Assembly: GCA_029531795.1 (NCBI GenBank)
Contig: JAPEIS010000001.1
Location: 3,100,001 to 3,164,000, forward strand
From: Sclerotinia nivalis
Lineage: Eukaryota > Ascomycota > Leotiomycetes > Helotiales > Sclerotiniaceae
DNA: 64,000 nucleotides
Reading direction: 5' to 3'
The position numbers were made by a program, and so were the translations under genes. Below the pieces are notes generated by a model. That model did not search any database. It was not told where the DNA came from and saw nothing but the letters and a program-made list of their open reading frames with translations. Of this stretch, positions 23,791-35,550 are shown piece by piece. Each line of letters opens with the position of its first letter. The first letter of the stretch is position 1.

Positions 23791-25231
23791 ATGTCTACTA
23801 CCATCACAATCAGCAGTAATAGTCCAATTATCATTCGGCATGATGGACCAGCCAGTGGTCATTCAGGCGCAATCAGCAATGGATATGTCAATGGCGATAG
23901 TCATACCAGACTCATTGAATACGCCAATAGTGTTACGACAAATGGAAACAATGCGCATTTTTCTGCGGAACCAGGACTCAATGATGCACCAGATCGTGTC
24001 AAGTTCGCTTATTGGGTACCCAATGTTTCTGGTGGTTTAGTGATATCGAAGATTCCCCAAAAAACAAGGTATTCTCGATGTTTTGTCATGAGATTTCAAT
24101 CACTAATATTTCATAGTTGGGATTACGAATCAAATGTGAGATATGCGCAAACTGCAGAGGAAGTAGGATTCGAATATGCTCTCACTCAAATTCGATTTAT
24201 GGCAGGATATGGAGCTGTGGGTTTCTTTCACAAGTTGTTGGCATAGAGTTAATATTGATCGATCATAGGATAATCAACACGAATCCGTCTCTTTCTCCCA
24301 AGCACTACTTCATAATACTAAGAAACTGAATGTCATCGCTGCATTATTACCTGGCCCATGGAATCCAGCTGTCGCAGCTAAGCAAATCGCCAGTATCGAT
24401 CACTACTCAAATGGAAGGATATCTGTGAATATTGTTTCCGGGTGGTTTAAACAAGAGTTTACAAGCATTGGGCAATGGTGGCTTGAACACGCTGAGCGCT
24501 ATAGGAGGAGCAGGGAGTTTATCGAGTGCTTGAAAGGAATTTGGACCTCTCCTAAATTCTCCTATAAAGGAGACTTTTACCAATTTCACGATTATCCTTT
24601 GTCACCGAGACCTCTCGATTTACCAGGTCGACCACATCCATTGATTTTTCAAGGAGGTAATTCAATTGACGCTCGAGAAAACGGAGCTCACGTATCTGAT
24701 TATTATTTCATGAATGGCAATACTCTAGAAGGGTTCCAAGAGCAAATTGCTGACGTTAAAGAGCGGGCGCGGAAGCTCGGTCGAGAGGATAAGATACATT
24801 TCGCAGTCAATGGCTTTGCTATCGTTAAAGAAACGGAAGAAGAAGCCATACAACTTTTATCTGAAATTCAAGGAAAAGCCGATAAGGAAGCTGTGAGTGC
24901 ATTTGCGGATGCCACAAAACAAGCTGGCTCATCGACAGAAAACAAAAAGGGTATGTGGGCCGATAGCAAATTTGAAGATTTGGTGCAGTACAACGATGGG
25001 TTTAAAACAAAACTAATTGGAACAGCTGAACAAGTTGCCGATAGAATTTTGTTGTTGAAGAGCTTAGGAATTGATATTGTTTTAATTGCATTTTTGCATT
25101 ATGAGGATGATATTCAAAACTTTGGAGAGAAGGTTTTACCATTGGTTCGAAAGCTGGAGAGGGAAGGAAGGGGGAAAGATGCAGAGGATGAAATTCGAAG
25201 GACTGGAGATGTTTATCGTGCGAAACGGTGA
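23791..25231 (+). CDS. Luciferase-like FMN-dependent monooxygenase (SfnG / alkanesulfonate-type)
   Basis: Exons 23791-24068, 24117-24216 and 24269-25231, with introns of 48 and 52 bp, give 446 residues. The first ~60 residues are Ser/Asn/Gly-rich and family-unrelated. The TIM-barrel core then reads FAYWVPNVSGGLVIS, YAQTAEEVGFEYALTQIRFM, DNQHESVSFSQALL, LPGPWNPAVAAKQIA, SGWFKQEF and FQGGNSIDARENGA. These match bacterial luciferase-like reduced-flavin monooxygenases of the dimethylsulfone/alkanesulfonate group, which cleave C-S bonds using FMNH2 and oxygen. The true substrate in fungi is not known. An FMN reductase partner would be needed and is not in the window. The acceptor of intron 2 restores AGYGA-DNQHES, supporting the model. 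No lesion is seen. Confidence 0.9.
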
Positions 25232-25945
25232 GGGTTAAGGAGTGATGGACTTTTAGAATCTGTATGCACCCTGTCATTCGATCTTGTTTTGACGCATTGA
25301 TTAATTTTTGGGGACAGGACAATCTTATGGAAGCTCTTGAGAATCTGAAGGAACCTCGCCCTTTAGAATTTATGCATAGAGATTTCGGCTTCATCAATCA
25401 AACACCTCTTGCTGTTCAAAATTCACGGCCTTATTTTACCGACTCGATTTCTCCTCCCAGTACTGATATGAGCTCGTGTGTTTTGAGATATTTATGATCG
25501 GGCGTTTTGTCTTGTTGTCGGTCATCTATGGTGAGAGGTACTGAAAGAACCCCTCTCGCGTCCTTTCGGATTGTACGGAGTATTGTATACTTAATTTAAT
25601 ACTGCCAGTTTTGTATACAAATGCATCATACCCAATTTGTCTGCATCATATTGTGTTATTTCTGCACTTCAATACCTCGGGAAAGTCAAGCCGAGCAAAA
25701 CGTGCAAATTGAGACAAATATAGATCTAATGATCTCATCTCCGATAACCGAAATTTCCCATCTCCGGATATCCACCGGGAGAACCGGACGCCAGATCCGT
25801 CTTCTACAATTTTTGGATACTTAATATATACATAATATAAAATAGTAAGCTTATATTGCTGTTGATGAAAAAGATGGGAATCAAATATTTCAGGGCTTAG
25901 GTCAGGACATCTCTTCGATTCTCCCAAAAATGAGTAACAACAATT

Positions 25946-25972
25946 CAACAACAACAACAACAACAACAACAA
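25946..25972. repeat. (CAA)n microsatellite
   Basis: About nine uninterrupted CAA units. Confidence 0.85.
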
Positions 25973-26040
25973 CCAACTCGAAACGTCCATCCAGCCTCTA
26001 ACAATCATCCCACTCCCCAGCAATCAGAATAAAGTTCTAC

Positions 26041-26067
26041 GGAGAAGTGGGAGAAGTGGGAGAAGTG
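26041..26067. repeat. Three perfect copies of GGAGAAGTG
   Basis: A 9-bp unit repeated three times. A second 9-bp triplet (GCAACTTCA-type) follows at 26111-26137. Confidence 0.85.
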
Positions 26068-26706
26068 ATCGCGCACAGACATTGTACCTAAGTCCACTTC
26101 AGCGGCTGCAGCAACTTCAGCAACTTCAGCGACTTCACCCCATACGTGCATCTTCCCTGCCAAGAAATAAATGATTCCATCGTTTGACCGGAAGTGTAAT
26201 TTTAGGGTTTGCGGTATTTTGACTCTTTTCGTCTTTGTTGATGATGGTTGCATGTCGGGAGTTGGGATTAGGGAGTCGGGAGTTTGGGTTGTTACCTTGT
26301 AGGCTACTTTTTCTTATTGATTGTTGTTTTATTTTGGGAGGTTTGGTTGAAGGTTCGTGAATTGTGAATTGTGTGATGGATGACTGGTGAGAACCTTGAC
26401 AGTTAGGTACGGGGGTGTATCTAGATAAACTCCACCGTGTTAGGGCATCATATGGCAGGTGCGACTCTAGTGGGGACATATAGTTTCACTCATACGATGA
26501 TGATAATCAACCCCCTTCCATCCACAGCTAAAACCCTTTCAACGGGCAGAGTGAGTACAAACTCGAAACAACAAATACAAACGGATATTCAGGATGAATA
26601 TCGTATCGTAGAATACAAAAACTCAAAATATCGAATATTCGAACTGCGAAACAATAACTCTCCATCTTTACGATGAGGAAAAGTATATTTCTTTCTTTCC
26701 TTCACA

Positions 26707-26798
26707 ATTTAGGTTTGGAAGAGGCTTTTGAATAGTCGAGACTCTCATTTAGGTTTGGAAGAGGCGTTTGAATAGATAATGAAAAGGTCGAGACTCTC
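26707..26798. repeat. Tandem duplication with a 12-bp indel between copies
   Basis: Unit 1 (26707-26746) and unit 2 (26747-26798) share ATTTAGGTTTGGAAGAGGC at the start and TCGAGACTCTC at the end. Unit 2 has extra bases in its middle (ATAATGAAAAGG). Confidence 0.85.
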
Positions 26799-27462
26799 AT
26801 TTGGACCTGTACAGCTTGTTTAGGGAATCATATATTAAGGGGGAAAAGGCTTAACTACCCGGCCGTTGTGGCTGAAACCAATAGGGAAATCCGTCTTTTT
26901 CATTAATATTTATCCATATTGTTCTCCAGAAACTAGTCACTAGTCTCCATCGATGGAGGTCTCCAAAAATTTGAGAATTTGGGTCTGAACTACGAATTGA
27001 CAATTGATCAATATCTTAGATTGAGTTTTTAGTGAACCAATCTTCAAATAATTTCATCATACGATAGGTACTAAATAATCTCGCAAGTCTAAAATTGCAA
27101 AGGATGAACATATCATCCAAGCTTTCTTTCTGCCCCGCTGATTGATTGTTTACTCGATAGACCCCTGAGAGTATCATTTCAAATATATTAATTTTTAATA
27201 TGCATCAATTTTCATTCTTTAAAAGGTATTGGTTTCCTATGCCCAGATTTTCTTTCTCTTTTCTACTCATTATCACATTTCGATTCGACATCATTTGGAT
27301 TAATCAATCAATCTTAGAAGCTTTGGTCTTCATTTTTTATACACTCTTTTGAAAAGATATCCATCATTCACTATCTCTACAGCATCAACCATCAGTACAT
27401 TCTCATCCTTTCAAGCAAAATCTTACGATCCACCTTTACCTCAAACTTTAAACTCAATCAAA

Positions 27463-28416
27463 ATGGTTTTCTCAATTAAGAACTTGGCTATTGCCTCTAC
27501 CTTCCTCTCTGTTGCTCAAGGAGCCGTCGTTGGAAAACGTGCTCTTTCCGGTCAAGCTACTTCTTATGGTGGTAATACCAATGGAGGAGCTTGTTCATTC
27601 TCAACCTACACTCTTCCATCCAATATCCTTGGTACCGCGCTCTCTGATTCCAATTGGGCTACTGCAGCACAATGTGGTCGTTGTGTTTCTGTTACTGGTC
27701 CATCCGGTAACAATATTACTGCTATGGTATGTATTCTATTCCAATTTCATCCCATCAATCATCACCACATAAAACTCAAAACTAACAACCCCCAGATCAC
27801 CGATGAATGTCCCGGCTGCGGAACCAACCACCTAGATCTCTACCAAAACGCCTTCACCGAACTCGCCTCCCTCAGCAAAGGAATCATCGACATAACCTGG
27901 GATTACGTTCCATGCCCCATCACCACCCCCCTCCAACTCCACCTCAAAGAAGGAGTCTCCGCCTACTGGTTTAGCATGCAAGTAGTCAATGCCGCCGAAG
28001 GAGTCTCCAAACTCGAAGTCTCCATCGACGGAGGCGCAACCTGGAAATCCACCACACGCACCACGTACAACTTCTTCGAAAACAGCTCTGGCTTTGGAAC
28101 CGCCTCGGTTAATGTCAGAGTGACGGGTTTGAGTGGTAGTACCGTGGTCGTTAATAACGTGGCTGTTACACCCGGACTTGTCGTTACCGCTTCTGGAAAC
28201 TTGAAATCGGGAACCACGAATGCTAAGACTGTTGCTCCGGCTGCCGTTTCTTCTGATGCGGATGTTGCTACTTCCGATGCGGCTACTTCTACTTCGTCTG
28301 ACGCAGATGCTGTTGAGCCTGCCGCCGCCGCTGTCGCTACTCCATCTTCTTCTCCTTCGGTCGCAGCAGTATCTACCCCCGAGTCAGATGAGTCGGATGA
28401 GTGTGATATATCTTAG
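27463..28416 (+). CDS. Secreted expansin-like protein (DPBB plus expansin C-terminal fold)
   Basis: Two exons, 27463-27726 and 27796-28416, joined across a 69-bp GT-AG intron give 294 residues. The intron length is a multiple of three and it contains no in-frame stop, so unspliced RNA would add 23 residues. A signal peptide ends near VAQGAVVGKR, with a possible KR processing site. The double-psi beta-barrel follows with GQATSYGGNTNGGACSF, AAQCGRCVSVTGPSG and ITDECPGCGTNHLDLYQNAF, including the conserved HLDL Asp. The second domain (YWFSMQVVNAAEGVSKLEVS, GGATWKST) fits the carbohydrate-binding expansin fold. The last ~75 residues are an Ala/Ser/Asp-rich tail of wall-protein type. Such proteins loosen cellulose or chitin networks without hydrolysis. 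The ATG at 27463 is chosen because the signal peptide begins there. Confidence 0.92.
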   Translation: MVFSIKNLAIASTFLSVAQGAVVGKRALSGQATSYGGNTNGGACSFSTYTLPSNILGTALSDSNWATAAQCGRCVSVTGPSGNNITAMVCILFQFHPINHHHIKLKTNNPQITDECPGCGTNHLDLYQNAFTELASLSKGIIDITWDYVPCPITTPLQLHLKEGVSAYWFSMQVVNAAEGVSKLEVSIDGGATWKSTTRTTYNFFENSSGFGTASVNVRVTGLSGSTVVVNNVAVTPGLVVTASGNLKSGTTNAKTVAPAAVSSDADVATSDAATSTSSDADAVEPAAAAVATPSSSPSVAAVSTPESDESDECDIS

Positions 28417-29304
28417 ATATATCTATCATACATGCATGCATGCATTGTATTGATATTGGTATCGATACGAGACGACGAATCAATCAAATCTAAAAATGAC
28501 GGAAATTATCCATGGCTTGCAGCGCAAAAAGTGGTTAATAATTTTACTTTAGTTTGGTTTAGTTTAGAGTCGAGTTTCATGAGATGATGAAATGGTATGG
28601 ATATTGATTGAATTGGATTAGATTTTGATTGGTATTGGATTGAATGAAAGATTGAAGAAACATTTGAGGCGATAGATAGCAGGATATGTATATATGTATA
28701 TTTCTATTCCTGTTTATATTCTTATGTAAATATTAAATACAAGAGATTCTTGAGGAATTACTTTTCGATTTTTGGGATACGGGCAGTACTCTCTATCTAT
28801 CTAGTACATCAAAGTATTAGAAGTGATGGTAAGTGAGTGATGTCGAATCGCAAAAAGTCATTCCTTGCACCTCTGATTTCGTGCTAATATTAATCATATT
28901 AATTACTGTATTTGTATTTGTTTCCTGTCTGTGTATGGATATCTCATGTCTGGCTGGATGGAGACTAATTATGGGGCTGATTATTGTAAGAAAGCCGGTA
29001 GGCAGATGATGGTACCTGCATGCATTTTTAATCCCCTGCCTGATTTGTATGTAAGTCTTACCACACACACCATTCAGATTCATTTCCAGCCAATAAAACA
29101 TTTTGGCGTTATTCGGCTCGCTCCGTTCGAATACCAATCAAACCCCACCCACCTCCCCTCACACACACACCGCTCAAAAACCCAACCCCACCCACATACG
29201 CCCCACTCTCTCATCCCTCCCCAAAAAAACCTCCCCCTCACCAAAAAAAAAAAAAACAATGGAATCAAACCATCACAATCTTCAATCCAACAAACAAAGT
29301 TCAT
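28417..29304. other. Intergenic region between the expansin gene and the tRNA
   Basis: No gene is supported. The part near 29150-29260 is very C-rich with CCCCAC runs and a 13-A tract, which gives misleading frames. Confidence 0.6.
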
Positions 29305-29408
29305 TGGCGGTGCTGGGAATCGAACCCAGATTGAAACGGATTCATTCGTGAGATTATCCTGTGAGAGATGAGCCACAACGTCACGTGCTACCATTACACC
29401 ACACCACC
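29305..29408 (-). tRNA. tRNA with a ~33-nt intron, probably tRNA-His (GUG)
   Basis: On the minus strand a 7-bp acceptor stem GGTGGTG / CACCGCC pairs fully (one G-U), with discriminator A. The D arm is GTGTAATGGTAGCAC, and the T arm is CTGGG-TTCGATT-CCCAG with a good B box. The anticodon loop begins TTGTGG after a TGACG 5' stem, giving anticodon GTG followed by G37, as in tRNA-His. The rest of the loop and the 3' stem (CGTTT) follow after 33 extra bases, at the canonical 37/38 intron site. The anticodon stem is weak (one T-T mismatch, one G-U). Identity is therefore less sure than the presence of a tRNA gene. Confidence 0.75.
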
Positions 29409-30511
29409 TATAGAGGCTGTTTTTTTTGTTGGATGGCGGGGGCGTTTGGGAGGCTATGTGGTGTGGGTGGGATTTGGAGAGGGGTGGTGGGGGAAGAGGA
29501 GGGGAATAAGAGAGGGGGAAAGGGAATAAGATTGATTGATTGATTGATTAAATTAACGTCTACACTGAGTCTAAGACTATCTAAGATGGCTGGAGGCTCT
29601 TTCAAACTTCTAATAGGTAATATAATGAAGGTAAACTGGCTTATAGGTTTGGCTAAATATATAATTTGAACAATTGAGATTGATTCAATCTTTTGAATTG
29701 AATGGAGGAAGTGAAAACTAATCCTAGGGAATGATCCCGTTCTATAAATATCGAAATATATAATAAAGATAACAAAAGAAATAATATTTATTTAAAATTG
29801 TAGAAGGATTTACATTCTTCTTTCAATTTCATCATTCGTCTCTTCCCCTACTTCTTTTACTCCTTCTGTTCATCTTGTTTCTACCTTTCCTTCTTCTCTT
29901 TATATTCGTTTAAGATACTATAATCTAATAGCTATTCTTATTGTATCAATGAATTCGAAGATTTTGATTGTTTTTGCTTTGATATAAAGTAAGTATTTTA
30001 TAATGAATCTAAACAATGAATTATTTTCTTTGAGTTTTCTTTTTACTTTCTTATATAAAAGACAATTGAATAATAAATAATCAAAAGTTTCTTTTTTTTT
30101 ATATCTATATTTATCATTTACCGAGATTCCAAAGCATTGTAAATATAATTTGAAGTATCTGTGATCAATCTTTAATTGGAAAAGGGCACTGATGATATTT
30201 CTTTTGATATTCCCTAGGATACCGATTTTTGAGTTGGTTTTTCAAAGGTAAGTTTTTGCATATGATGATAATGATTGTTGAGAGTTGTTTGTATTGAGAA
30301 GGATAATTCAATCTTTAAATTTCGTTCTTTTGATATTCATTCCTAATGAAGCAAAGCTAGTTTCGTTTGACAATGATTTTAGTCTTGTAGCTTCTTTTGT
30401 AAGAGTATCGATTAATTTGTTTCTTTCTATCGAGGTATATCCAGAAATCCAATTGAAAAAGATCTCGGCTCTTTTCCTTATAAGAGTTTCTGTAGCCTTG
30501 ATTACTCTGAT

Positions 30512-31162
30512 TTAGTATATTTGATTAGAAGCATCTAAAGGTGTTTTCAATCGGTAAAGTCCGACCTGATTATCGGAATAGATCTTGAATTTCTGACCTA
30601 GTTGAACTATGGAACTTGCATATTCGATTACTTTTGTAACTCCAAGAAGTTCATCATTATATACTAATTGATTTATACCAATATTGAATGTTTCTTTGTA
30701 AAGAATTTGATCACTGATCGAAATAACGATGATCCCGATTTCTACTCCTATCCCTTTCAAAGTTAACGAAGTATCTGTATATATAACGATAATATTTTTG
30801 CTTCTATATTTGAAAGCTAGATTATATATGATTGCAGCATTTTCTTTGGATAGTTTGTTGATATTGATTTTGTATAGAATATCCCTTTTCCAAAAAGGGA
30901 AATAGAAATAATCAATTTTTTCTAAAACAAGAGAATCGTATTCTTTTCTGATTGAATTATTGATTCTTTCAAGTTGAATGGGTTTTGAATATTTTCTTTG
31001 TGAAATAGAAATCGCATTTTGATTCTCCTTTTCAACAATCAGCTTCGATATAATTTGATTGATTAAATATGATTGAGAGATTTTTAATAATCTAAAAGCA
31101 TATTGCTTTATTCCAGTATTTAATCTGATTTCTAAAAAGCAAAGGGCTGTTTCTACTTCCAT
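30512..31162 (-). pseudogene. RNase H region of LINE family A copy 1
   Basis: A 216-codon open piece within the element. It contains VIYTDTSLTLKGIGVEIGII and later KIYSDNQ, corresponding to the first and third acidic residues of the RNase H active site. The flanks upstream and downstream are broken by stops. It is a fossil and not a separate gene. Confidence 0.75.
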
Positions 31163-31636
31163 TAATTTGATAGATGAAGTTTTGAAGACCCTTAGAATCT
31201 TACAAAGAACTAGATTCTGAATTGATTGAAGAGTTTTCTTGAATTGAATTTGACCTTTTCATCAAATGATAGAACCGTAATCGGCTATACTAATTATATA
31301 AGCTATATATAATTGTTTTATAGCTTTAGGACTAAATCCTTTCTCAATATTGATTAGTCTAATCATTCGATAGAACGAGGTTTTGGCTTGAATAGCTCTG
31401 ATTGTAATGTATTACTTGAAACTAAGGCCAAGATTGAATCATATATTTAACCATTTGATTAATATCGAAGATTGAACAATCTCGAGATTGGGTAACTTGA
31501 TTGGAACGTCTTTTGTATATTTGGATGTGGAGAAATACATTAGTTTTGTTTTTGTTAAATCGAATTGAATAGTGTTTTTCTTATTAAAAGTATAAATGTT
31601 TGTAATTGCTTTTTCGAAAATGAGAATATTCTTTTT

Positions 31637-32041
31637 TCAATTGATAGAGTAAAGGATCAAAACTATATTATCAATATATGAAAGAAATCCAATCGAGTTC
31701 GATTGAAAGAGATTTCGGATATAGATTAAAAAAAGGATTGATAATATAAGGCTTCCTTGAAAGATTCCAGTATTGATTAGTTTGAACAATTTTGTTTGAG
31801 TATCGAATACGAGTTTGAGTAGTCTTTCTTTCAGAAATGATGAAATCCAAGTTATGAGATTAATTGGAAGATGTAATTTCTTGTAGATATCTAAAAATCG
31901 GTTTTTGGATATATAATCGAAAGCTTTTTTAATATCCAAAAAGAGAGTTGAGGTTTTCTTTTGGATTCTTGAGTTTCTTTCGATTTCTGTAGTAAATAGA
32001 AGAACTGTATCAATTGTTGATTTCTTTTGTTTGTTATTCAT
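31637..32041 (-). pseudogene. Reverse transcriptase core of LINE family A copy 1
   Basis: The 134-codon piece contains TLFLDIKKAFDYISKNRFLD (RT motif A), GIFQGSLILSILFLIYIRNL (motif B, where the usual GIPQGSP is changed) and FLSYIDNIVLI (motif C). The catalytic Y-x-D-D is altered to YIDN, so the polymerase is dead; a G-to-A change explains the Asn. Confidence 0.85.
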
Positions 32042-32767
32042 TTGAAAGTAATGAAGTAATTTTGTTGTTTCAGTTAGATAATTAAGTCTTTGAATTAGGA
32101 TTCTTTTGTTTATTTTGTTTAAATAGTTAAGAAGAGTAATAACTCTGTATACTTTTGGAATAGAATAATCTGATTTTGAAGATTTCTTGAGTATAGTTTC
32201 TGTAGTTTGTTTTCAACAAGAAAGGTGATATTCGAGATTGATTAAATTGCTGAATAAAGTGAAGAAAGTTGTGGGGATTGCTTTGTAAATTTGAATGATG
32301 ATTTCCTAAGTAATTCTATTTGGATCAGGAGTTTTTATTTTTATTTTGATTGAGCAAGTATTAAAGAGTTCATTTTCGATAAATTTAAATCAATCCCATT
32401 TATTCGATTGTTTATATCCTTTCTATATAAGTGTTGGGGTAATTGAAAGAGAAGGGAATAAAATTGATCTGAATATCGAACATTTTCTTTCGAATGAGCT
32501 TTCGAGTTGAGAAAAGCTGGACCGGATATTCGGGATCCTTTTAATTTGAAGATCTTTTGTATAAGATATTACTTTGAAAATCGTTTGAGTATTCTCCTTT
32601 TCAAGAAATTCATTCTAATAATTCTTTTTAGTTGTTTTGATAATTTGAAAATAGTGATTTCTTATCGATTGATAGATCTTCTTGAATATATCATTCTCGG
32701 AGTATTATTTGAAGGTATTGTAAACCGATACGAGACATTTCCGAAGGGCTTTTAACTCAATGGATTA

Positions 32768-33616
32768 TCAAAGCTTTACTTTCTTAGTTGTTTTGAGTTT
32801 CGGAATATTGGTTTTCGTTGATCTAGTGATAATTTGAATGAATTCTTTAGCAGTTTCATCGAGTATTTTTATTAGTTGACTTTGATCATTCAAAACATCA
32901 AAGGAATCGGATTCTAAAATAGAAAGATCGAAATAATCCTTGGAATTCAGAATTATAGATATCGAAATTTCTGTTTTGAATATTAAAATGAATTCATCCC
33001 AATCTGCTCGCTTTGTATTGTATCTTAACAACAGAACTTGTTGTATAAAAAGCGATATACCTTTCATTTCGAATATAACCCCTAAATAATCTAATCCAAG
33101 ATCAAGAAGAACTTACCAATCAAGTATATTAAGTAATATAACTTTTGTAGCTAAAATGAAATCTAGTACATTTGGGTTTATCATATTCGTTCGATAAAAT
33201 ATACTAATATCTGGTTCATTTATAATTGTAAGGTTATAATCTTCAAATTATTCAGCTAATTGATCGGTATTTGAACTTTTGTTTGAAAAAGGGTCCCATT
33301 ATAGATAATAGGAATTGAAATCTTCGATAAGGATAATGTAATAAGAAAAAAAGGTATTGAAAAGGTATCGTTCAATAATATATCCTTTTTCTTTCGCTTG
33401 ATCGGTTTTGTTGTAGATATTTAGGAGTTGGATTATATGATTTCCCTTTGAAATATCGATAATTTGTATATCAAGGTTTTTTGGTGAATCAAAAGCTAAA
33501 GTGATTAATGACTTGAAGTTTTTCGAAATATAAGTTAAGATACGGGGACAAAGGTTTAAAGGGTAATTTGGGAAGAGTTGAGTAAAACTGGAATGTGCAA
33601 TCGATCTAATAGACAA
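32768..33616 (-). pseudogene. Endonuclease and linker region of LINE family A copy 1
   Basis: Two open pieces (33616-33299 and 33067-32768) carry the end of an apurinic-type endonuclease: CPRILTYISKNF, DIQIIDIS, LLNIYNKT and ILIEDFNSYY, the last being a changed GDFNxHH active-site strand. The downstream piece with RADWDEF corresponds to the linker before the RT domain. Stops separate them. Confidence 0.7.
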
Positions 33617-35550
33617 ATAATCTTTCTTAGGATTTGAGAGGATCTACAGTTCTTGAATGAATATCAGATCGATATTAAATTCCAAAACCAATTGAAGAGT
33701 ATTCTCGGTGACTTGAGGACTCTTATTTAAGTTAATTTGAAGGATACGAATATCGTTGTATAATATTAATAATTGCTTAATATATTTTACAGATTTTCGA
33801 GTTTGCTTTATACTTTCCTTGACAATTGCCGCATTTAATCACAAAATGTTAGTATAGTTTGCCTTTTGTTTAACAAACCATATAAAAATAATCGACTGTA
33901 AAATGTTTGTTGCTACAAAGCCTATAAGCAAAAGGTTTTCTGCAATATAATTCTTGATGACCAAATCCTTAGCATTTTTGATATTGAGAGCTTAAAGAAG
34001 AAAAGTAGAATTTTTCTACTCTTATACTGATTCCTGCAATATATAGTCTTTTTCGGATAGCCAACTCAGCTTCTTTTTCGGTAGCAAAAGCAATAATTAT
34101 TGTTCCTTCTTTCTGAATCGATCATTTGATTACCAAAGTAAACCAATAAGGAGTTCCTATTAAGGAAAGACCAATATTGAAAATCTTGATCTCATCTTTG
34201 ATAAGATCTATACCTTTAGGCTTTGAGAATTCCTTTATAGGGATTTTGTGAATAATCATTTTGTATTAAGTTTGATCCTTTTGAATCCTTTCGAATTTTA
34301 AGAACTGATTCCAAATTGATGTCTTTTCCAAAAGGAATTGAGAGGTGAATAAATCATTAATAATTATAATGATATTGTTATTAACAGAAATAATAATAAC
34401 TGAAATAACAGAACCTTTAATTCCGGTTTTCATAAATGCTTCGTTCATTTGGTTTCTTATTATAAAAGAAGAAAAGGAATCTGGATTGAAAATAAAAGAA
34501 TTGATAAAAATTAAACGTTTATTTGAACCATTTTTTTTCTTTTGTGATTTTTCCAGAGGATTTTGCTTATTGATTTTGCTTTTAAAAACGATATTCCATT
34601 TGTTGGCTTTTATAATTGAAGTATAATTAGTATTGTTAAATACAGAAGGTTTTTTCCCAATAATGAAAGAAGTAAATTGATTAAAGAAATCAGCTAAATA
34701 ATTTACTTGTATTTCGATTTTTCTGATAGCGGTTTCGAGATAGTTGATTTGAGAAATAATAATATTGGAAATCTTCGAAAGTTTCCTTTTTTCAAGGTAT
34801 TCTCTAAAGATTTCGATTAGATTTAAAATCTTAGATTGTTCTTCGAAGGATTTCTTTAATGATATTACTAGAATTAGAAGATCTCTGGCTTCTTCAATCG
34901 CTTGTTTAACAAATGATAACTTGATTCCGGAATTGATTGATTGTCAGCATCGCTTGTTATTAATTTTGAAGGGGATAGATTTGTTAAGGGATCGGAAGGG
35001 ATTATTTGAATTGAGAATATCTAGCTGTTTTTGTGAATTAAAGGATTAAGCTGAAATAGGATTCAAAAGATTGGGTGATTTTTGTATTGTGAAGGAATTT
35101 CTGGATGAAGGGATTGGGTCTATAATGGAGAGATTGGATATTGGAAAGCCTAGCATCACTATTATTTGTGGGAAAGTAGGTTTAGAAGATAATCCAAGGG
35201 ATCCTTTCATCGAAGAGTTCATTATTGGACTTGATAAACCTATCAGAGTTTTATACACTCAATAAGGAGAAGAATTGAGGGAAATTGGAAAGAGTTTTTA
35301 CACGAATTTTCGTATAAGTTTCGTGTTTTGAACAGCGACGATAGTATCACAACAACTACTGGGCCGATTCACTTGGGAACAATTGGAATAGATTTTGGAA
35401 GTATTTCTTTATTAAATAAAGGGAAGAACTGGTCGTATTTCGAAGAAATTTTATTCTTCGAAATTTGTTGTGTGAAAGGGAATAAGAGAAGGGGGGGATT
35501 TTTTGAATTGTTTATTGGAGTGTAATTATTCTTCGATATTAAGATTTTTA

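Larger units (their letters stand above)
25232..27462. other. Long intergenic region with short tandem repeats
   Basis: No gene is supported. It holds several small repeats (listed separately) and, at the right, the promoter of the expansin-like gene, with a pyrimidine-rich leader just before its ATG. Confidence 0.6.
29530..35550 (-). mobile_element. RIP-degraded Tad-clade LINE, family A copy 1
   Basis: Minus-strand pieces follow the order of a Tad-like non-LTR retrotransposon: ORF1 relic (about 35270-33900), endonuclease, reverse transcriptase, RNase H, then the 3' end at 29530. The 3' end is a run of GATT units on the plus strand (AATC on the element strand). The DNA is extremely AT-rich with stops every 30-100 codons, as expected after heavy RIP. 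Its terminal ~45 bp, starting TTAACGTCTACACTGAGTC, matches the end of another copy at 42.7 kb. The 5' boundary is uncertain because no target duplication was found. Confidence 0.85.

Noticed and set aside
25002..25397. 131-codon minus-strand frame
   Set aside because: Shadow over the end of the flavin monooxygenase gene.
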